Made by a program: the position numbers and the translations under genes | Shown here: piece after piece, positions 61,299 to 64,000 of the stretch | Layout of the letters: every line of letters begins with the position of its first letter | How positions within the stretch are numbered: position 1 is the first letter of the stretch | Notes under the pieces: model-generated | Database searches by the model: none | The model's input: the letters and a program-made list of their open reading frames with translations, nothing else | Told to the model about the DNA's origin: nothing | Origin: Bdellovibrionales bacterium | Lineage (GTDB): Bacteria > Bdellovibrionota > Bdellovibrionia > Bdellovibrionales > UBA1609 | Assembly: GCA_027459485.1 (NCBI GenBank) | Contig: DAIDIG010000002.1 | Span: 62,001-126,000 of the forward strand | Length of the DNA stretch: 64,000 bases | Direction: 5' to 3'

Positions 61299-63342
61299 AT
61301 TGGCCCTTACTCTCGTCGCGACGGTGGCTCTCGTGCCAACGGCGCAAGCTCGAACGGCACCGGTTCAATCGGCGGCCCCGCGTTCGTGTTTCGGCGATGC
61401 CGAGCAGACGCAGCTTCATTTGCAGAGAATTCGCGACATGTTGGAATGTAACGGCATGCAGTCACTGGCAAAATGCAAAAGCCATCTGGGCGCTGTCGAG
61501 ACTCTTGCCGGGTTTGCAGGCGGTCTTGGAGCCGCATTGAGCCTCAAGGCCAGCCTCAGCACTATTTGCGACGGCGGCCCAGTCGGTTATTCGCCCCTCG
61601 AGGTTTTTTCAGGCATCGCCTATGCTGCACCGGCGACGTGTGTGCCGAACGAGCAAAATGTCATCAAAGTTCTACGGCAAGCCGTTAAAAAGGCGCGATC
61701 TAAACTCGACGGCAGCATCGCGCGCGCGCAATTGCAGCTCGACGAAGCTCGCGAGTCGGCGGGCTTATCGCCAAGTGATAAAGTCTATGCAAAATTAAAA
61801 TTCAAAGAGCGACAGTATTCGGAGCTATTAAAATTTATAAAAGAAAACCCAGACCAGGCGATGCAATGGCCCGGCGGCGATGTTCGTCGCTTAAGCGCGC
61901 CAGAGCGCGAATTTATTTCTGAACGCGAAACGCAGTTATCTGAATATCTCTCGGACTTGCGCAAAGTTCATCGAGGGATGGACCCAAAAACCATGTCGTC
62001 TCTGCTTGATCTCGACGAGCGACAGACGGGGAGTTACGCCGGGTATTTCAAAGGCCTCGGATCAAACGAAAAAGTGATGAAGCTCATGAGAGGTGAATCG
62101 GTGCCGGCCGGTGACATGCGCACGGCGGCTCAAAAGTTCTTGGATTCGATCAAGAATAAAGGGGCCTTCGACCAACGCCAACTCATTCGACCAAAGCTTG
62201 AGGCAATGCCCGAGCTTCGCGACTATTTCGACAAGTTGGGAGATCTGCAACGCCTGCAGTTACAAAAATCGAAACTCGCAGTGGCCGAGCACAAGCTTTT
62301 GGATCACCGAACGACTATGCGGAGCGCGAGTGAAATCGTCGACGAAGCCATCAAACCGAGGCTTGCTTCTCCGCAAGTCATGGGTGAAGAAGCGAAGGGG
62401 GCGTTACTTGACGCTGAGATGTTTAACGATGCGCTGAAAACAGCGATGACCGAAGATGCGGCGACTTTGTCGCGCGTCGGTAGTGGCGCGGTCGCGCGCC
62501 TACTTCTGGCCCGAGCAACCGGTATCGGCGCGGCGCGAATCGGACTTGCCGCACTTGGCACGGTTGGGTCGGTTGTCGCCCTCGCGGCTACTCCCGGTCA
62601 AATATGCAAAGATGGCCTGGCGAGATTGAATAAATACGTCGTGTATGCTGACAAAAGCAAATGCGAAATTGCGCCGGCGATCGGCCCGAATACGATCGAC
62701 TACCTTTATAATTTGCCTCCAGATAAACAGTTGAAGGCGCTCACCGATTATGCATCAGACGGGCCTCAGTTGTGTTTTGCACTTGAAGAAGTCGAAGATT
62801 CGCAAGGGCCACATACTTGGTCGGCCGAATGTACGAGCGGCGGCTTTCGATTGATCGGCAAGCCGGGCACGGGCGTCGCACGAACGGCGCTTGCATTTGA
62901 TACGGGCAGCGATGGCTCCATCAGAAAAATGCAATTTACCGGCCCAAAGATGCGGCCCACCGAGGGCGCTTCAGAAAACTTCGGAACATACGGTCTTAAC
63001 ACGAACGAGAATCGTTTCGAAATTCTATTCAATAACAATGAACAACCAGCTTCGGTTCTCACACCAAAGACGTATCTCAATACTTCGAGCGAAACGATTT
63101 TTAACAATCCGAACAATTACGAACGTACGAGCGCGAAAGATGCAATTTACGGCCCTTGGTATAAGCGGATTTCAAACGTAGCTGAAAATATGAAAATTTA
63201 TGACTCTGCACAACTTGCCATTACCGAAGTGCAAATGTGCTGCAGTCGTGCGAGTTCCACCGTCGCCGACAGATGCCGCCTTTGGAATTTATCGCCGGCT
63301 GAATCAGCCCACATGAGCGGTTGGCATAATTCGACTCGATAG
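61288..63342 (+). CDS. large exported protein of unknown function
   Basis: The 684 residues start with a signal peptide (ALTLVATVALVPTAQA). The N-terminal part has Cys (RSCFGDAEQ, LECNGMQSLAKC). A long helical/coiled-coil region (about 130-375), an Ala/Gly-rich hydrophobic segment (ARLLLARATGIGAARIGLAA) and a beta-rich C-terminal domain with Cys (QMCCSRAS, DRCRLW) follow. A GTG start overlaps the preceding gene, so both are co-translated. The family is not recognised; secretion or an effector-type role is possible. Confidence 0.65.
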   Translation: MLNRLALTLVATVALVPTAQARTAPVQSAAPRSCFGDAEQTQLHLQRIRDMLECNGMQSLAKCKSHLGAVETLAGFAGGLGAALSLKASLSTICDGGPVGYSPLEVFSGIAYAAPATCVPNEQNVIKVLRQAVKKARSKLDGSIARAQLQLDEARESAGLSPSDKVYAKLKFKERQYSELLKFIKENPDQAMQWPGGDVRRLSAPEREFISERETQLSEYLSDLRKVHRGMDPKTMSSLLDLDERQTGSYAGYFKGLGSNEKVMKLMRGESVPAGDMRTAAQKFLDSIKNKGAFDQRQLIRPKLEAMPELRDYFDKLGDLQRLQLQKSKLAVAEHKLLDHRTTMRSASEIVDEAIKPRLASPQVMGEEAKGALLDAEMFNDALKTAMTEDAATLSRVGSGAVARLLLARATGIGAARIGLAALGTVGSVVALAATPGQICKDGLARLNKYVVYADKSKCEIAPAIGPNTIDYLYNLPPDKQLKALTDYASDGPQLCFALEEVEDSQGPHTWSAECTSGGFRLIGKPGTGVARTALAFDTGSDGSIRKMQFTGPKMRPTEGASENFGTYGLNTNENRFEILFNNNEQPASVLTPKTYLNTSSETIFNNPNNYERTSAKDAIYGPWYKRISNVAENMKIYDSAQLAITEVQMCCSRASSTVADRCRLWNLSPAESAHMSGWHNSTR

Positions 63343-63347
63343 CTCAA

Positions 63348-64000
63348 TTAAAAGTGTAAGCCCTGAATGGCAGCTGCATGCTCGATCGAAAGAATCTGTG
63401 GCAAATCAGCAGGGAGCTTGGGCCGGACGAGTCGAGTTTTTGGGCCTGAGCCTTGAGCCTCGAGCCAGCGCGCGTAAGCATAAAAGCGCATCAAATAATT
63501 GTTCAATTCGGCTCGCTGAGCTTCATTGAGACGTGATAGCGTGTCAATAAACTCATTCAAATTTGCGTTGCCTGTTTGGCTGGCCACTTTGTTCGAACGA
63601 ACGTCGTGGTAAATATGCTCGATCTCAGCGAGCCGGTCGATAATTTCACCGCGAATCTGTAACTCAGCAGGTATACCCGACGGCAGCATGAGATTTAAAT
63701 TCAAACTCGTATACCCCGAGGTTTTAAACGCCGAACCTTGCTTGATTTCGAGATCCATCGCTTCGCCGGCCATCCCGATTGCCTGGAGCATGCGCGATAA
63801 CTGATTTTTGTTCAGGTAGGGTTTTGCGCCGGGCGCATGATAATTATGAATTTCTGTCACTCGAATTGAACCGCTCTCGATTCGACGGATCAATGTGTTG
63901 ACTATCGAATTCATCAAATCGCGTAGTGGCTTTTGTGATGAGTCACGCGGCTCTTTGAGGACGATTCTAAAGCCGATACCGTCGCCGATAACCTCTTGAG
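63348..64000 (-). CDS. RelA/SpoT-domain protein (C-terminal part; continues beyond the right edge)
   Basis: 217 residues are visible; the frame is open to the right edge. The segment GDGIGFRIVLKEPRDSS resembles the RSH synthetase core, as do SGYTSLNLNLMLPSGIPAEL and the following QIRGEIIDRLAEIEHIYHDV (compare GYxSLH...VEIQIR...AEIEH). Synthetase-type RelA/SpoT domains make (p)ppGpp or related nucleotides; some are toxins (toxSAS) or tRNA pyrophosphorylators. The N-terminal catalytic half is out of the window. It has no obvious partner gene and is convergent with the large exported gene. Confidence 0.7.
   Translation of the reverse strand, partial: QEVIGDGIGFRIVLKEPRDSSQKPLRDLMNSIVNTLIRRIESGSIRVTEIHNYHAPGAKPYLNKNQLSRMLQAIGMAGEAMDLEIKQGSAFKTSGYTSLNLNLMLPSGIPAELQIRGEIIDRLAEIEHIYHDVRSNKVASQTGNANLNEFIDTLSRLNEAQRAELNNYLMRFYAYARWLEAQGSGPKTRLVRPKLPADLPQILSIEHAAAIQGLHF

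Noticed and set aside
1-64000. CRISPR arrays, rRNA genes and complete insertion sequences
   Set aside because: I saw no regularly spaced direct repeats, no rRNA-like stretch and no transposase in the window.

Overview
The window looks like chromosomal DNA of a Gram-negative, flagellated bacterium of the Bdellovibrionota type (Bdellovibrio/Oligoflexia-like). This is inferred from an unbroken flagellar operon in the order fliL-fliM-fliN-fliO-fliP-fliQ-fliR-flhB-flhA-flhF-flhG-fliA, many exported proteins without recognisable family, sigma-54-type promoters, and moderate GC content. No rRNA gene or species marker is present, so the assignment is an inference.

Layout. (1) 1-3.9 kb, minus strand: a tightly packed five-gene operon encoding an exported protein, an exported alpha/beta hydrolase, a radical SAM/SPASM enzyme, a 43-residue basic peptide and a CHASE2 sensor protein that runs off the left edge. 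This is the best candidate for an undescribed peptide-modification and signalling system. (2) 4-17 kb: envelope and housekeeping genes: a class A PBP1b-like enzyme, two DUF507 proteins, two outer-membrane barrel-like proteins, a large exported protein, a lipoprotein, a UvrD/PcrA helicase, ribosomal protein S14, a SPOR protein and an inositol monophosphatase. (3) 17.2-28.1 kb: the flagellar export, switch and regulation operon, with a good sigma-54 promoter before fliL and another before the lipoprotein gene that follows fliA. (4) 29.5-33.4 kb: an RpoH-like sigma factor, a PHA-system protein, AspS and an unknown protein. (5) 33.4-46.7 kb: a Tad/Flp pilus region in two minus-strand blocks (secretin and ATPase plus two micro membrane proteins; Flp pilin, TadE-like pseudopilins and a CpaB-like protein). 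The blocks flank a large Cys-rich exported protein, a response regulator-histidine kinase and a remarkable Met/Gly/Pro-rich exported protein. (6) 46.9-52.4 kb: a Lys/Ala-rich histone-like protein, FolD, a lytic transglycosylase lipoprotein, GcvT and GcvH.

(7) 52.45-about 59.6 kb: tRNA-Leu(UAG) followed by what looks like an integrated element. A large serine recombinase gene ends inside the tRNA 3' end. Next come a translationally coupled 65-residue ORF, a 109-bp three-tier inverted repeat, a replication-relaxation-like protein and a membrane coiled-coil protein. They are followed by a two-gene cassette (a core-binding-domain-like protein plus an ABC-type ATPase with a TOPRIM-like C-terminus) that looks like an anti-phage defence module, a BrnT/BrnA toxin-antitoxin pair with a frameshifted brnT, and a HTH gene with a tiny secreted-protein gene. 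(8) 59.7-64 kb: a Rieske oxygenase, two exported Cys-containing proteins and a partial RelA/SpoT-domain protein at the right edge.

How the parts work together: the flagellar and Tad blocks, and two lipoproteins, each have a GG-N10-GC promoter-like element, suggesting a shared RpoN programme for surface structures. The island carries its own integration, replication or transfer functions, and selfish or defence cargo.
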